In this document: positions 1 through 12,375 of the stretch, in pieces | Position numbering within the stretch: position 1 is the stretch's first letter | How the letters are laid out: each line of letters opens with the position of its first letter | Translations under genes and position numbers: made by a program | Notes under the pieces: generated by a model | What the model saw: only the letters and a program-made list of their open reading frames with translations | What the model was told of the DNA's origin: nothing | Database searches by the model: none | Source of the DNA: Struthio camelus | Taxonomy: Eukaryota > Chordata > Aves > Struthioniformes > Struthionidae | DNA length: 64,000 bases | Direction of reading: 5' to 3' | Assembly (NCBI RefSeq): GCF_040807025.1 | Contig: NC_090952.1 | Location: forward strand, 27,463,068 to 27,527,067

Positions 1-274
1 ACAGCTGTCACTTACTGTTCTTCCTAGGCAACAGAGTGCTGCAAAATACACTATTTTTCAGCTGTCATGCAAGCAGTGCTGCTTGGTTATAATCTCACTT
101 GTAAAAGTAAAATCTTGTGTTCAGTTCTGGGTTGACATGTTTACGTTTTATTTAGGAAAATGTTCATGTTCTTCCAAATTGCTTTTAATGAAATGTAAAA
201 TGGAAGCATGATAGATGTGACTATCTGACTAGAAAAAGGTGGATTCAATAAACAATATGTGGTCTGTCTTTCAG

Positions 275-3200
275 GCTGTGAATATCGCTGGAGCTGGGTT
301 GTTTGGTGAGACTGGTGTGGTTACAACCCCTGCATCAGTGCCTGCAGCAGTATCAGTACTGCATTTACTTGAAGAGGATCAAATGGAAATGTCTCTTCCT
401 TTATCAACGTGCCTTGCAATTCAATGGGAAGAACCATGTTGTCATGGGTCAGAGATCACTGGATATAATATAGAATATGGGGAAAAACAGCTTGCAACTG
501 TTGGTAGAAATACAAGCCATGTTCTTGAGAATCTGCTGCCTGACACTCTGTACAGGTGATAATTTATTGTTTTATTCTGAAACTGCCCTTGTAAGAGTTT
601 CAATCCGTAGTTCTAAGAGCAGTGTTTTTAAGTTTTGTAGCAACTTCATTCAGCTTACAGCATATTTTGCAGTGGGCCATTTCTAATGGGCAGTCTTAAG
701 CAAACCAGTCCCTGTGAATGGGATCTGAGAGGTCATCTAAATGTGAAGTAGAGAGAAATTCTGTTAGTTCTAAATAATACTATACTTTGTGCTGCTGAAG
801 AGAACGAGAGTCTGTCACTGATACATCGTGGACAGAACACAAGTGCTTCATGAGATCTCATTTCTTAAGTTGACTCTTCTTTGATGGGACCTCCCTGGCT
901 GTCTTCCCTTAATATTGATGGATTCTGCATTCGTTCCTAACACATCAGATAAGGCTCACTGAGTGAAGTACTTATAAACAAATTGACATGGAAGCAACCT
1001 CCTTTCTTTTTAAACTCCCTAAATTCTCACACTATACATAGGAGAATGAGTTAGGGAGTTCTCTCCTTATGATCTATATAGTTAGCAGAGAGGAGGTACA
1101 CAGTGATTGAAGGCCTTAGTCGATGGAGAGTTAGGTAATTACTTTGGAGCTCTGCTCATAACTCAGACAGTTAAGTGCCTGAAATTAAGTGATGTGATTA
1201 TTTCAGTAGGAAATGATGATGCTTGGCTAGTTGTGTGTCCTGTGTCTGGCATCCTCCAGTGCAGGACATTATGGGAGATACAAAGAAACTTGAGAGATTT
1301 CTTCATGAAATGGTCAGTAACTGCATTTGTCTCACTTCCTATATATCTTTCAGTTACTTTTTGTTCACTAAGATATGTAGAACAGGAGTTTCCTCTGGCT
1401 GTTGACACGATTATTGGGTAGCATTCATGAGAAATCTCTTGCCTGGCACATGAAATGTAGTAGCACTTCAGGTGATAGCCTTCACCTTTAGGATGCTAGC
1501 AATAAGCCATCAAGTTCCAAACAGCTGCCTTTATTGTACTTTTGAAGACAAACTTATCTTAAAATATAAAACGTCACTCATACTTTGCTGTACAATCCTG
1601 CAATATGGTTTTGGCAGTGCTGTCAGGTATGCGCTACCATTTTGCCTGTAAGAGCTTTAGATCCCCTATATTCTGTAATATCGTCTTTTTTTTCTTTATT
1701 GTCCATAATGTCCAACTAATATGCTTTTTTTTTTTAAAAAAAAAAAAAAGGCAAATAGGACTTGAATTTTAGAACAGGTGTTTCACAGATGTGATTCATG
1801 AAATAGTCTTTCTTAGCACTTAATGTTAGGAAAACATCACGGAAGTTACATTCCTATGTAGGTTGCACTGCAATTAGGCAGTATGCAATATATAAACATG
1901 AATTTTGTAAGGGTCGAGGAAGAGGAATAAATGCAGACTTTACATAAGCTGCATTATGCAATTTTTTGCTTTTGCTAAATATTTCCCTTATTTATTCAGC
2001 AACTCTTTTTTTTTTTTTTTAAAAAAGTCATAGCCAGATTTAAACCGTGATGTTTAGAGGCAAGAGGGAATGCTGTGTTAAGATGGTCGTTCTATCTCAA
2101 ATCCAAGACGTTATTGTAGATTTTTGTGGGTTTAGAATTTTTTATTCAGAAGTGATATAAATGGTGGGATGATTAGCATCTCACCAAAAGAGGATGAATG
2201 CATGGATAGGGTAGCTGTTCTTATATTGTGTCTTTAGCTTTGGTTCAAGTTCAGTTCAGATTATGGAACTTCATCATCAATGAGAGGCAGGCAGTTCAGG
2301 TTAAGGTGATGATGTGGAGGACCTGGGCACTTGTCCATTGTGTAGAATAAACCTGAACAATACTGAGAAACATTGATGTTTTGTTATGTTGGAAAACAAT
2401 GTAATTATTTTGACTCATTTTGAAATAGATTATCTTTTATAGTTAATTTCTAACTGCATTTTAATTGTTGTGTTGTTTGTAGCCATATTCTCTACAAATG
2501 TTAACTTTCACCTCATTTACCTAGTATTTTTTTCAGGACTTCAGTAAATTACTCATAGAGCTGCTCTTCTCACATTTCTAGAGTTAGAATACAGGCCATA
2601 AACAGCTTTGGAGTTGGTCCTTTCAGTCATTCCATTAAAGCCAAAACAAAACCACTACCTCCTGACCCCCCTCATCTTGAATGTGTGGTCTTCAGCTACC
2701 AGAGCCTTAAACTTAAATGGGGTGAAGGTCCTAGCAGAGCTTTAATCACCAACCCTACACAATTCAACTTGCAGATGGAGGACAGGTTTGGCAGGTAAGA
2801 TAATTAAAAGGTTGTTGTTATTGCTTAACAACTTGATGTTGAGTTTTCAACACACTTTAAGTTTTCTTACCTTTGTTTTCACTAGTAAGTAATGGAAAAG
2901 CTCATTTAGACATCCTGAGTTTGCCCCTTAAGTTCAATTTTTGCATCGCATCTTTCATCCGGAAATGGTGTTAATAGCCATTGTGACAACTGTTCTTTAA
3001 CTTATTCCAAATGTATCTTGTATGTGCAAAGGTCGTTCTCTTGGTCGAAATCAAGAATTCGGTCATGTAGTTCCAGTGGTAACCTGTGCATGGCTATAGT
3101 TTAGTGCCTGCATGGGTTGCATAAATGCTTCATGAATTTAAATTAAGGCTTCCACTAGTATGGATGTTGTGTGTTGGCGATTTAATGTGGATCGTGAACC

Positions 3201-6200
3201 ATTGATGACAATAGCAGAGTTTGAACTGCTTAACATTTCTTAATGCATATATGTAAGTAAGCTGGGGTAAGGAGAAATGTATTGTCACTATTTTTGTAGT
3301 AAATTTAGAGATGAAAATGTTCACCAAGCTCACTTGCAATGTTAACATAGAAATTTGAGATTACTGAGTAATTCCAAGTTGTATATATTTTCTTTTCCTT
3401 CCAGGTTTGTTACTGTTTATAGTGGTCCTTGTCATACATACAAGGTACAGCGACTCAGTGAATCCACTACATACTATTTTAAAATCCAGGCATATAATGA
3501 TGCTGGAGAGGGGGAATTTTCTGAAGTTTACGCTTTCACTACAACTAAGTCTCCACCAGCACCTCTTAAAGGTGAGCTCACACAGCACTAGAAACTTCTG
3601 CGAGCTATTTATGTAGTATATTAAATGCTTAAACCTAACTCATTTCCTGATCCAGCCTCTTTCCATGACCTCTGTGGGACAGAGAACAAAGACTAGTTGT
3701 GTTTGAGCATTATCTTGTTATAACAAGGGCTTTACTGGCTGAAGACGAGCGTGTGGCCGTCTCCCGCACTGTATCCCTTCCACCCTTAACAGTGGAGATG
3801 GATTCTCTACCCATTTTCAACTGTTTTTTGGGGGGTATCTATCATTTGATACAAGTTACAACAACATGTAAGCAAATGAGAACACAATACAAATGCATCC
3901 TCTGATCTTCATAATGTGAACGTTAAAGATCCGTTCTAGAGAAGGTCATTCTGAAGATCAGAATGCTAAGTACTTGCAAGAAAATCAGTTTACTGAATCT
4001 TGTTTATGGCATTTAATTTCAGCTCTGGAGATATGGGGGGCATAAATGCTGTTCTCCCTAGGGATTTGAAAGCGCTTACTCATCTGGACAAGCATTAGGC
4101 TTTAGCAGCTCGTGTTGTCAGCTAAAAAGGAAGATTATTGTAATAAGCGTCGGTTACACTTATCGTTTTGTAAGCTTATGTCATGAAATATAGCAAAGAA
4201 AAAGAAGGTAATACAAAATGAAAATCTTAATTCCTTAGAATGATCTGAATGTCTGTTACCTCTAAGAACGACTGTTACCTCTACATTGTTACCAAATGTA
4301 TTGGAAAACCCTTCTTAAGGTTTTAGATTTAAATTGTCCAGTCACTTGCATTAGAACTGATACACGTTAAATGGAAAATGTACAAAATCAAAGTGTATTC
4401 TAAGCCAGAGTGGGAAAAAGTTCCTTATTGTCCGTGAAACCAGTGAAAAGATGAAGGATTTGAGTATCTCCTTGGAGATGCTCAAACCTGACTGGACATG
4501 GTCCTGGGCAACCTGTTGTAGCTAACTACGCTTGAGAAAGGGTGGTTGAATCAGATGATCTCCAGCGGTCCCTTCCGACCCCAAATACTCTGTGCCTTTA
4601 AAAAATTTTAAAAAGTCTTGTTGGTGCTGCCCTCTATGTTAAGAGAATTTATTTTTAGTTAGAAACAAAATTGTCTAGTTTCTATTTGAGGTGTCAGATG
4701 AACTCTTTAAGTAAGCGGTTCATTGCCCCCTTAACACACTAACTGTGAATATAAGTCACTGTAGTAATTAACAATGTTGGCCCTTTTTCTTTCCATCTAA
4801 TTGGAAAAGGCAAGAACATTTGTTAAGACCATTGTTCTCTTTCCTAAAATACCAACAAATCACTTTCTTCTAGCACCCAAAGCAAATCAGCTGGAAGAGA
4901 ACACTTATGAAATCACATGGGAACCTTTACAGCCGATGAAAGGAGATTCCATTGTTTACATCCTTCAGCTTGCTGCTGGGAGAGAGTTTGATCAGGTACT
5001 TTTTTATCAACATAATTAATTTTTACTTTGAAAAAGATTTATAATACTTTTCCTCTTGATTTTTACCAAATGTGATTATAGTTTCAATAGTAAATTTTTC
5101 CAAAATACATTACAATTCCTGTCTCCTTTGTTTAACTTACTTCAAACGTGTTCAGAGCAGTACTTTTAAACCTCTTCATGCGAGTCATGCATTTTTAATC
5201 ACATCCCAGGAAAGTAATGAAACTGCAGATTGTATCTTTGGGCATTGAAGATTGGGCAGATAATGGGTGGGCAGTCTTCTCTGAGTGTTTGTCTTGAGAT
5301 TAATTTGGTCTACCCAACTGCAAGTACTCCTTTTTTCTTTTTTTAAAATGCAGAATTTTGTTAAACAACAAAGGATTTTTTTTTTCTTCCCCTCACACAG
5401 GTCTGTCATTTCTCTTTTGAGGTGCTTGATTTAGTGTGGTGTGGGTCTGCATAAGCTCTGCTGATGTTCAAGGATTTTTTTTTCTTAACACCACATGCAT
5501 GAGTACATGCATGAGTAGTACATCCATGTGCCCAAATGGGTGTGTGTTTCTCATTTTCTGTCAATCTTTTTCAGATCCTAGTTCCTCATTGTAGTATCAG
5601 ATGGCAGTTGTTTGTGTCTCAGCTATCCTTGTTTTCAGGTCTAATCCTGCTCAGTTGATTGCATTTTATTTTGGAAGAACACTTGCACTTCATTGGCAAT
5701 GCTCTCTTGTTATGGAGGGTCTTTCCCCAAAGATTCTCTCTGTAACGTGGCTAGTCAACACAGCATCTGTTGCTTCTGCACCAGCATAGTAGCACAACCT
5801 TCTTAGCCTTCAAGATTTGCCAGTCACATAGAAAGCAAGATTTGACTTCCAAAGATCACCTGCTTTGGATTGAGGAGCATAGCTCATCCAAGTAAACACA
5901 CCACGACCTTGATCTAAACAGTTTTGAGTTACCAGTTCACAGAGAAGTCTGTAGTCCGTAGTCCTCACCTGAAAAGAAACAGCCAGCTTCTAGCAAACAG
6001 AGCAGTGCACGGTTCTGTAGCAGGTTCCTGAGTTTGATTTTAGAAGACTGGCATCATCCTTTCATCTGTGCTGAAAGGCTTTCCAGTTTGATACAGTCCT
6101 CAGTGGGACTTTGTTGGACAATCCCAAAAGGACCGATGATAGCTTTACACTATGGAGCTACTGTGGAGCTTTACACTATGGAGCTACTTTGCACTATGGA

Positions 6201-7408
6201 GCTACTCATCCATTCAGGACAGTAGGTCCACAAATGATGGTGGACAGTAATCCCTTCACTGTGTTTGACATTAACAAGTACTGAAAGGTCATTTTTTTTC
6301 TTCCAGGAGGTGGTCAGCCCTTGAATCTGATGCACTGAGTATACCTGTATGTCTTGCCTGCCTAGAGTTCTGACCACCTTAGCAGATGGGTTCAGTTCCT
6401 TTAAATTGGTGTAAATGTGGTACACAAAACTTGAGGAGGAAGCCTGACTTCCCTGTGGAATGTCTGCACCTGCCAGTGGCTGCAGCTGGTCACTAGACCA
6501 GATGAACCTTTGATCTGACCACAGTTGTTTGTTCTTCCTGATTTTGGCAAGCCAATTTCTACTTTCTTGTACTCTTCCTTTCACTTAATTGGAGCTGATC
6601 TATAAAGTGAAGATCTTAATGTTTCAGTTCTCTACTGACCTTTTGCTTGTACTGTAAAAGCAAATGACTGCAGAGAGTCACTGGGAGAGTTATACAGAAG
6701 TGAATATAGCATATATACATAGCATTTCCCTTGGTGCTTTGATTATTAAATCTTATGGTCTGTAGTGTCACTGTCTTTGTTAGTCAAGGCAGCACTTGCC
6801 CCACGTTTGTCGGCACTGTAGGACTGTGTTTTTTCCGAGCTCCAAAATCCAGATTTGGGATCTGTCACTGTTCAGTGGAGCATGATGGGATGCTTTTGAT
6901 TATTCACCCTTCAGAAATGAAAGCTGAGATTTTTATTTCAAGAGCCCTCAAGTTGGCTGGAAGAGAATGACTTCAGGCCTTGTCCAGCGTTGCCTTTGTC
7001 ATGCAGCAGAATGCTACGTGGAAAGTATCGCTTACTGCTTGTAAGATGAAGCACATCTAAAGTGGTTCTCACTCTTCTTGTTCTTATTAGGTGTACAAGG
7101 GGCCCGAGACATCATTCCGTCTCACAAGCTTGCAGACAAACTGTGAATATCGGATCAGAGTCTGCGCTGGCCGTCAGTCCCAAGACTCTACTGGATCACA
7201 AGAACTGTATGGACCTTACAGTCCCAGTACAGTATTCTCATCTCAGAAACAAGAGCTGGTTCCACAATGTGCTGATTTGACGACAGAATTGGCAGAGACT
7301 AAGAAGACGTTACGTGAAGAGCGCTTCATTGCTATTGTTCTTCTTTGCGGATTTGCAGTGGTTGCTATTTTATTTGCTGTTGTTATTCAGTACTTTGTAA
7401 TCAAGTAG
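275..7408 (+). CDS. FNDC3C: FNDC3-family protein, C-terminal part (FNDC3C)
   Basis: FNDC3 proteins are fibronectin type III repeat proteins with a C-terminal membrane anchor, linked to ER/Golgi membranes. Five coding exons are seen: 275-555, 2582-2794, 3405-3571, 4874-4995 and 7091-7408. All have AG/GT borders and matching phases, and together they give 366 codons plus a TAG stop. The translation holds the end of one FN3 domain, three complete FN3 domains (each with the W...Y...Y pattern and a closing NxxGxGxxS-type loop), then a hydrophobic helix near the end (IAIVLLCGFAVVAILFAVVI) and the short tail QYFVIK, as in FNDC3A and FNDC3B. The 5' exons lie left of the window. The gene is called FNDC3C rather than A or B because TAF9B, KIF4A and PDZD11 follow. 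Human keeps only a pseudogene at this locus; mouse has Fndc3c1. Family is near certain, the paralogue letter is inferred from synteny. Confidence 0.93.
4461..4594 (+). repeat. CR1 LINE, 3'-end fragment
   Basis: Matches the remembered CR1 3' end: a 'cttggagatgctcaaacc' start, a 'cctgggcaacctg' middle and the closing 'gatgatctccag...gtcccttccgacccc' block. It is a truncated, diverged copy of the common avian LINE and sits in the FNDC3C intron before coding exon 4874-4995. Confidence 0.85.
6142..6206 (+). repeat. Short tandem repeat in FNDC3C last intron
   Basis: Three close copies of a ~21-bp unit containing 'cactatggagctact', spaced about 26 and 22 bp apart. The intron 4996-7090 around it holds no exon that I can see. 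It also has a small 'acatgcatgagta' repetition near 5500. Confidence 0.75.
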
Positions 7409-9700
7409 ACTAGAGCCTACTCAGTACTCAGCTTTTTGTACAGAAGCTATTTCGGGTATTTATGGTTAGTTCTAATTAAAATCTTAGCTGGAAATGTATA
7501 AATACGTGCATTTCCTCTTTTGCTGCTGGCTAACAGTGAGGCTGGGTTGGCAGATCCTTTCCAAATACTGAACACAGATTTCTTGTAGAAAGGGTAATCC
7601 TGGGTCCTCTGTAATCAGGGTTAGCTGTTAATAAAACAGCAAAAAACTGCCTTATCATGCACACCGGTGTGTGTGCACACTCTTCCTCTCTCTCAATTCA
7701 AAGTAGGGGTCCTTTGGCCAGTTCGAGAGAGAAGGCGTTATTAGAACAAGTCCTTTTAAAGTACAACTAGAGCAGTGGTAGTCAATCAGCAATGTTTAAT
7801 CGGGTATTGTTGTAGTTTGGTATACATGAAATACAGCAGCACAAATGCTTAAGCTTAGAGCAGTACTGTATTGCAAAACATTACTAGAGCATACCACATT
7901 TAATATACTGTAGAAGGAAAGCAAAATATTGACTTTGACTTAGTGATATTACTACTTTACAGTTATTTTAATATTTGGGATTCAGTAATAATCATTTCAA
8001 GCGTTAGAGTAGAGGGTGCCAGCATTTTTAGGATTTTAATTAAAATGCTAGACAAAATGTTAGCAGGACGTAATGTACATACAGCGATTGCATTCGTATG
8101 TAACATTGCAAAAAAGGCCCCTTTTGTATAGTACATTTCTGAATGAAATGCTTTCTGCTGTTGGTGAGCAGCTGTTGGCCCAATCCACATTTCACTCTCA
8201 GTGCCTGAGAGAAAAGTAATTTCCTGTGCTTCTGATTAAATCTTTGCAGTGTTTTCAGAAAAGCACAGGTATTGTCTTTAAGGAGAAAGAGTGCATTTAT
8301 GATAAATGTTACACTATTTGGCTCAAACTGAGCAAATGTTTTTGTACTATTATTAACCTAAAAATAAAAAGTTGAAACTGCTTTTGGGTGCCCTTCTAAC
8401 TTAATCTGACTTATCAAATTGTACATGAAAGAACTCTTTTTAGATAACATTTATACAATGTTTTAAATGAATTGCTATCCCAGTGGTAGCAGTTTCACAT
8501 TCCATTGTTTTCTAGATGAGGATGTTCAGTCTGCTATGAACTTTTCTGAAACTTGTCATATTTGTCTGGAGGTTATTTTTTGTGGACACTGTGCACTACA
8601 TATGACTGTTCTTGTTAAATCTGTTTGCAAATATCTAAAGATGAGTCTGACAGCTGTCTTTATATCAAATATTCTGAAAGCTGGAACTCGCAAATTTAGA
8701 ACATGTTTCAGAATGGGTCTTCCTAATAGCATTGGCATATGCCATAGAAAGTTAGATTTAGCATATTTTGCAAAGACTACAGCTACACTTTATATACGTC
8801 AGAACGATGCACTTGTACGTGGAATGTTGGATGTGATAGTGCTACAGGCTACAGTATTTCAAGTAATTAATCACTTTAAGGGTCTTTCTCCTATGGCAGT
8901 TGATGAATAATGTTGCGTTATAGTTTGAGGCATTGTGTTGTATTTCAGATGTGGAAAACCTAAATTATGACATAGTATCGCTTAATACTCTTAAAAGTAG
9001 ATTTATGGTGCAATCTGAAATTAATCTTTTCAAAATGTACTCTTCATTTTGTACTCTATTTATTTTGATTAAAAGTCCTGGAAAATGTATGTTTGAATGT
9101 ATTGTTCTACTTGTAGCAGAACTTTAAGTTAATCATTTATTATATCATAGAAATCTCTCCCTCCAGTGTTGGAAGAGTTTTATACGGATATTAGTGTCTT
9201 TAGTTTGCAGAAGAGTTTACAATCTGTCTTTATTTCTCTTCATAGTCTACTTTTAGCAAATAAGACTGCCTTCAGCAAATCTCTATTGCCAAAGGGTTAT
9301 TTCTTTAACTCTTAGAATGGAGTTTGTAGAGATTTATTTGGCAATAATACTTCTGATAATTTTAAAAGATAAATTAGGATTGCAGAGTAAATACTAACAA
9401 GTCAAGGACTCCTAAAACGTAAAATAAAGTTCTTCTGTAATTGCCACAAAATGTTCACGTTTCCAGAAAATATACTGGAAAGCCTACCGTAATATAGATT
9501 TTACATCAACTATTATCCATTCCAGAATGATATATCCTAGTGGCATTAATGTATTAGGTATCTTTTCATTTTTCTTGTATTGTAATTTTGAGGTATCTCA
9601 AACTTATGTTAAAGCTGCCATGCATTGTATTACTAAATTGTAACTATCAAATAGATAATATATTTAATACAGCCAATAAATAATACAAATGTATTCAAAT
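7409..9700 (+). other. FNDC3C 3'UTR
   Basis: AT-rich sequence following the FNDC3C stop. Candidate polyadenylation signals AATAAA occur at about 7630 and at 9675-9680; the last is followed by T/G-rich DNA and is the likeliest end of the transcript. A 147-codon open frame at 8467-8910 lies inside but resembles no family I know. Confidence 0.7.
9675..9680 (+). terminator. Polyadenylation signal, distal, FNDC3C
   Basis: AATAAA in a stretch rich in T and G shortly downstream. It is the last such hexamer before the character of the DNA changes. An upstream AATAAA at about 7630 could give a short 3'UTR form. Confidence 0.55.
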
Positions 9701-12375
9701 TTGATTACAGAGTTGCTGTGTATTTTTGTGGATTTTTAACTTTATTCAGGAGCGCTCCTATCATGGGTGTAGTGTATAATTTAAGTTGAAGAAACGCGTC
9801 TAGAATGGTTACTAAAGAGCGTTAAGGGCTGCCTTAAAAAAAAAAAAAAAAAAAAAAACCTTTCTGCAGGAAAAGTTATTTGGGGGAATTCCAAGACTAA
9901 ATCTGTTAAGGTCCATAAATTTTATCTCTGGATGGGGAAGGTGTTTCTGATGGATGTCTCATACTGTTTTGGCAACTTTGATGTTATTCAAAGGAAGCAT
10001 ATCCTTACTCACCATGCCCTCCACCTGCTGCACCCCTGGGGACGCTTCTGCTGTTGTTTTTCAGACTTAGCACAATGGAAAGAGCAGGACACCTGGAGTC
10101 ACTTCCAGGGGGACACACACACCGTTAATACCCCGGACTCTTCTTGAGGAAGCTGGATTTATATTGGAAGCGGAGAGGATGCTGTGTGTCTGTCAGTTAA
10201 CTTCAGGTTCCAGCCAGTGAAAACACTTGCAGGGCAGAGGAGGAAAATGCAAACTGGCTCTTTTCTGCCAACCATTTTGGTCCTGAAAATGAAGCCAAAG
10301 CAGTGGATTTACCACTGCTTTCATTTCATTTTGTCCCATGCCATGAAGGGTGTATAGACTTTTGTTCCTTTAGAGAACGTTTTTTCTCCTTTCAAGGGAG
10401 TGCGGAAGCAGCTTTATGGTCTCTCAGCCCCACGAGTGAAGTCAGAGGTGCTGCTTTACTGGTGAGCCCGTAGCAGTAAATCCTGTCAAAATGACAAGTT
10501 CAGACCTTTGCAGGTCATCCTTCTTAGGAAGCTGGTATGGGGACACCATGGCTGAAACCCATGTTGAACAGCAGACGGTTGCAAAGGGGCATACTGAAAT
10601 TCAGCACTTCTAAAGTTCTGTTTAGCTTTCAGTAATTTCTGTAAATGTTCTTCCGAGGAAAGAGTCAACCCTTTCCACCTGAGTCTGCACTATTAGGTTT
10701 TTATTTTTCTTTAGAAAGAAAGGGGGGGGGGGAGGGATAGGAAATGATGTATGTTATGCACTGGGGTGCATAAACAATATACCTTCTGTGACCCCAAAAA
10801 GTAATTATTCTGCTCAGCTGGGGGTCTGTCAGGTGTTTGTCACTGCAGCGTGATGCTCCAGTTTTGGGTACTGCGCTTTGAGGAAGAGGCAGGCTAACAG
10901 AGAGGGTCCACAGGACTGCATGGACAGTGGTCTCGAGGGAACCCATGTGACTTAAAGAAGAAAGTCTGGAAAGTCTGTGTATGTGTGTTGCTAAAGGGGG
11001 GGGGGGGGGGGGATGCCTTCCAACAGGCAAAAGGCTGTATCCAAGAAAGACGGGGAATAATTCCATTCTGCCTGAAAAGGAACGGGCTTTCATTTTCAGC
11101 AGGGCTGGATTGTTAAAGAAGACTTTCAACAGGTAGGGATCGGAAACTACTGGAAGAAACACCAGGAAAGTAGTATAGTCCCCATCACTGCAGGTTTTTA
11201 AAAACAGATTAGACACACACAGTCAAAAATGGCATAGGAATAACTACTCTGAGGACTGGCAGGGAGTGGGCTTACCCTTGCGCTGTCACTTCTTGCCCTG
11301 CTTCCCTGGATGATCGCTCATGACAAGTGCCACTGGTGACGCGTGGGACGTACGCTCTACTCTCAAAGTCAGGCCTCCACAGAATTTCTTGCAAAAATAA
11401 TTTCTCATCAGGCTCCGCAGAGGAAGACTTGCTTGAACACAATATTGTCCTGGTTCCCAGCAGACGCGTTGGTCTGGGGGACCAAACAACGCCATTCCTT
11501 GAGCCCGTTCCTGTGAGGTCAGTATGGCTGGGGCAGACCATGCACTGGGGAGCTGGACTCAGTGTTTGCCTATCTGCCTTACAAACAAGGAAAACAGGCA
11601 AATACCTTCCGCTCTTGTTTCCCTCCCCAGCAGTCTCCAGTATCTGCAGTTTGTCCCTCTTCTCTTTCGATGAGCTCTCAAGGCAAGGACTGTTTCTTGC
11701 TACGCGTTTGCGTAGTGCTTAGCAGAGATGGGGCCTGACTTTGCCGAAAGCTAGGTATAGTTTGAATAAAGAACAGGATAAAAGACTGAAAATGAAGGAA
11801 GCAGCTCAAGAGACCTGAAGGGTGAGTAACAAATCAGTCTCTGGGAAGGCAGCAATGCTTTCACAGTCCCAACAGGTAAATACTTTCCTATCGCTTTCCT
11901 TTCAGGTACCTTACAGATTGCATTCCTTGTATTTATTTGCTGAAAGCAAAACAGCTAGACTCAACTTCATCTCTGTAGCTTCTGTGGGAATAAAATAAGG
12001 AATTATGTTTCACGAAGCCTGTGTTTACCAAAGTCTGTGGTCCAAAAAACTGAGAGATGAATTCCTTAAACAGGAGCTTTGTGGACAGTTAAGCCTGCAA
12101 ATGTGGCTGCTAGGTTCACTTAAGAGAATAGCCCAGCCTTTCCCAGTGTCTGCCCCTATTTGTAGAAATAATTTGAATTGACTCTAACCCTCCTAAAATG
12201 TCATAAATATATCTCAGGAAACATCTAGTGAGAAGTAAGTCCTCACATTCAGAGGACAGCCTTAAAACATGTTCCAATCAGCAAGGTGCACAGTCTACCA
12301 GGATTTTAACCCATGGCACACCATATTGGCTCTCAAAATGCTTAGGCTGCCAGAATTAAGTCAACGCTGAACACT
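9700..12375. other. Intergenic region, FNDC3C to receptor gene
   Basis: No gene is supported. The stretch holds a poly(A) run near 9836-9858, two poly(G) runs (about 10723-10732 and 10987-11012) and one possible ancient repeat near 11670-11745. Open frames here, including a 171-codon minus-strand and a 131-codon plus-strand frame, have biased composition and no family resemblance. Confidence 0.6.
11665..11750 (+). repeat. Possible ancient interspersed repeat tail
   Basis: The pattern 'gagctct..ggcaaggactgtttcttgctacgcgtttg' followed by 'gtgcttagcagagatggggcctgact' resembles the tail of an old amniote repeat (consensus roughly 'gctctt..gggcagggactgt...tgtacagcgcctagcacaatggggcc') that is abundant in turtles and crocodilians. 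I cannot name the family from memory with certainty. Confidence 0.4.

Noticed and set aside
11327-11722. 131-codon frame with overlapping minus-strand frame
   Set aside because: No family similarity or splice partner, and part of it overlaps a likely old repeat.
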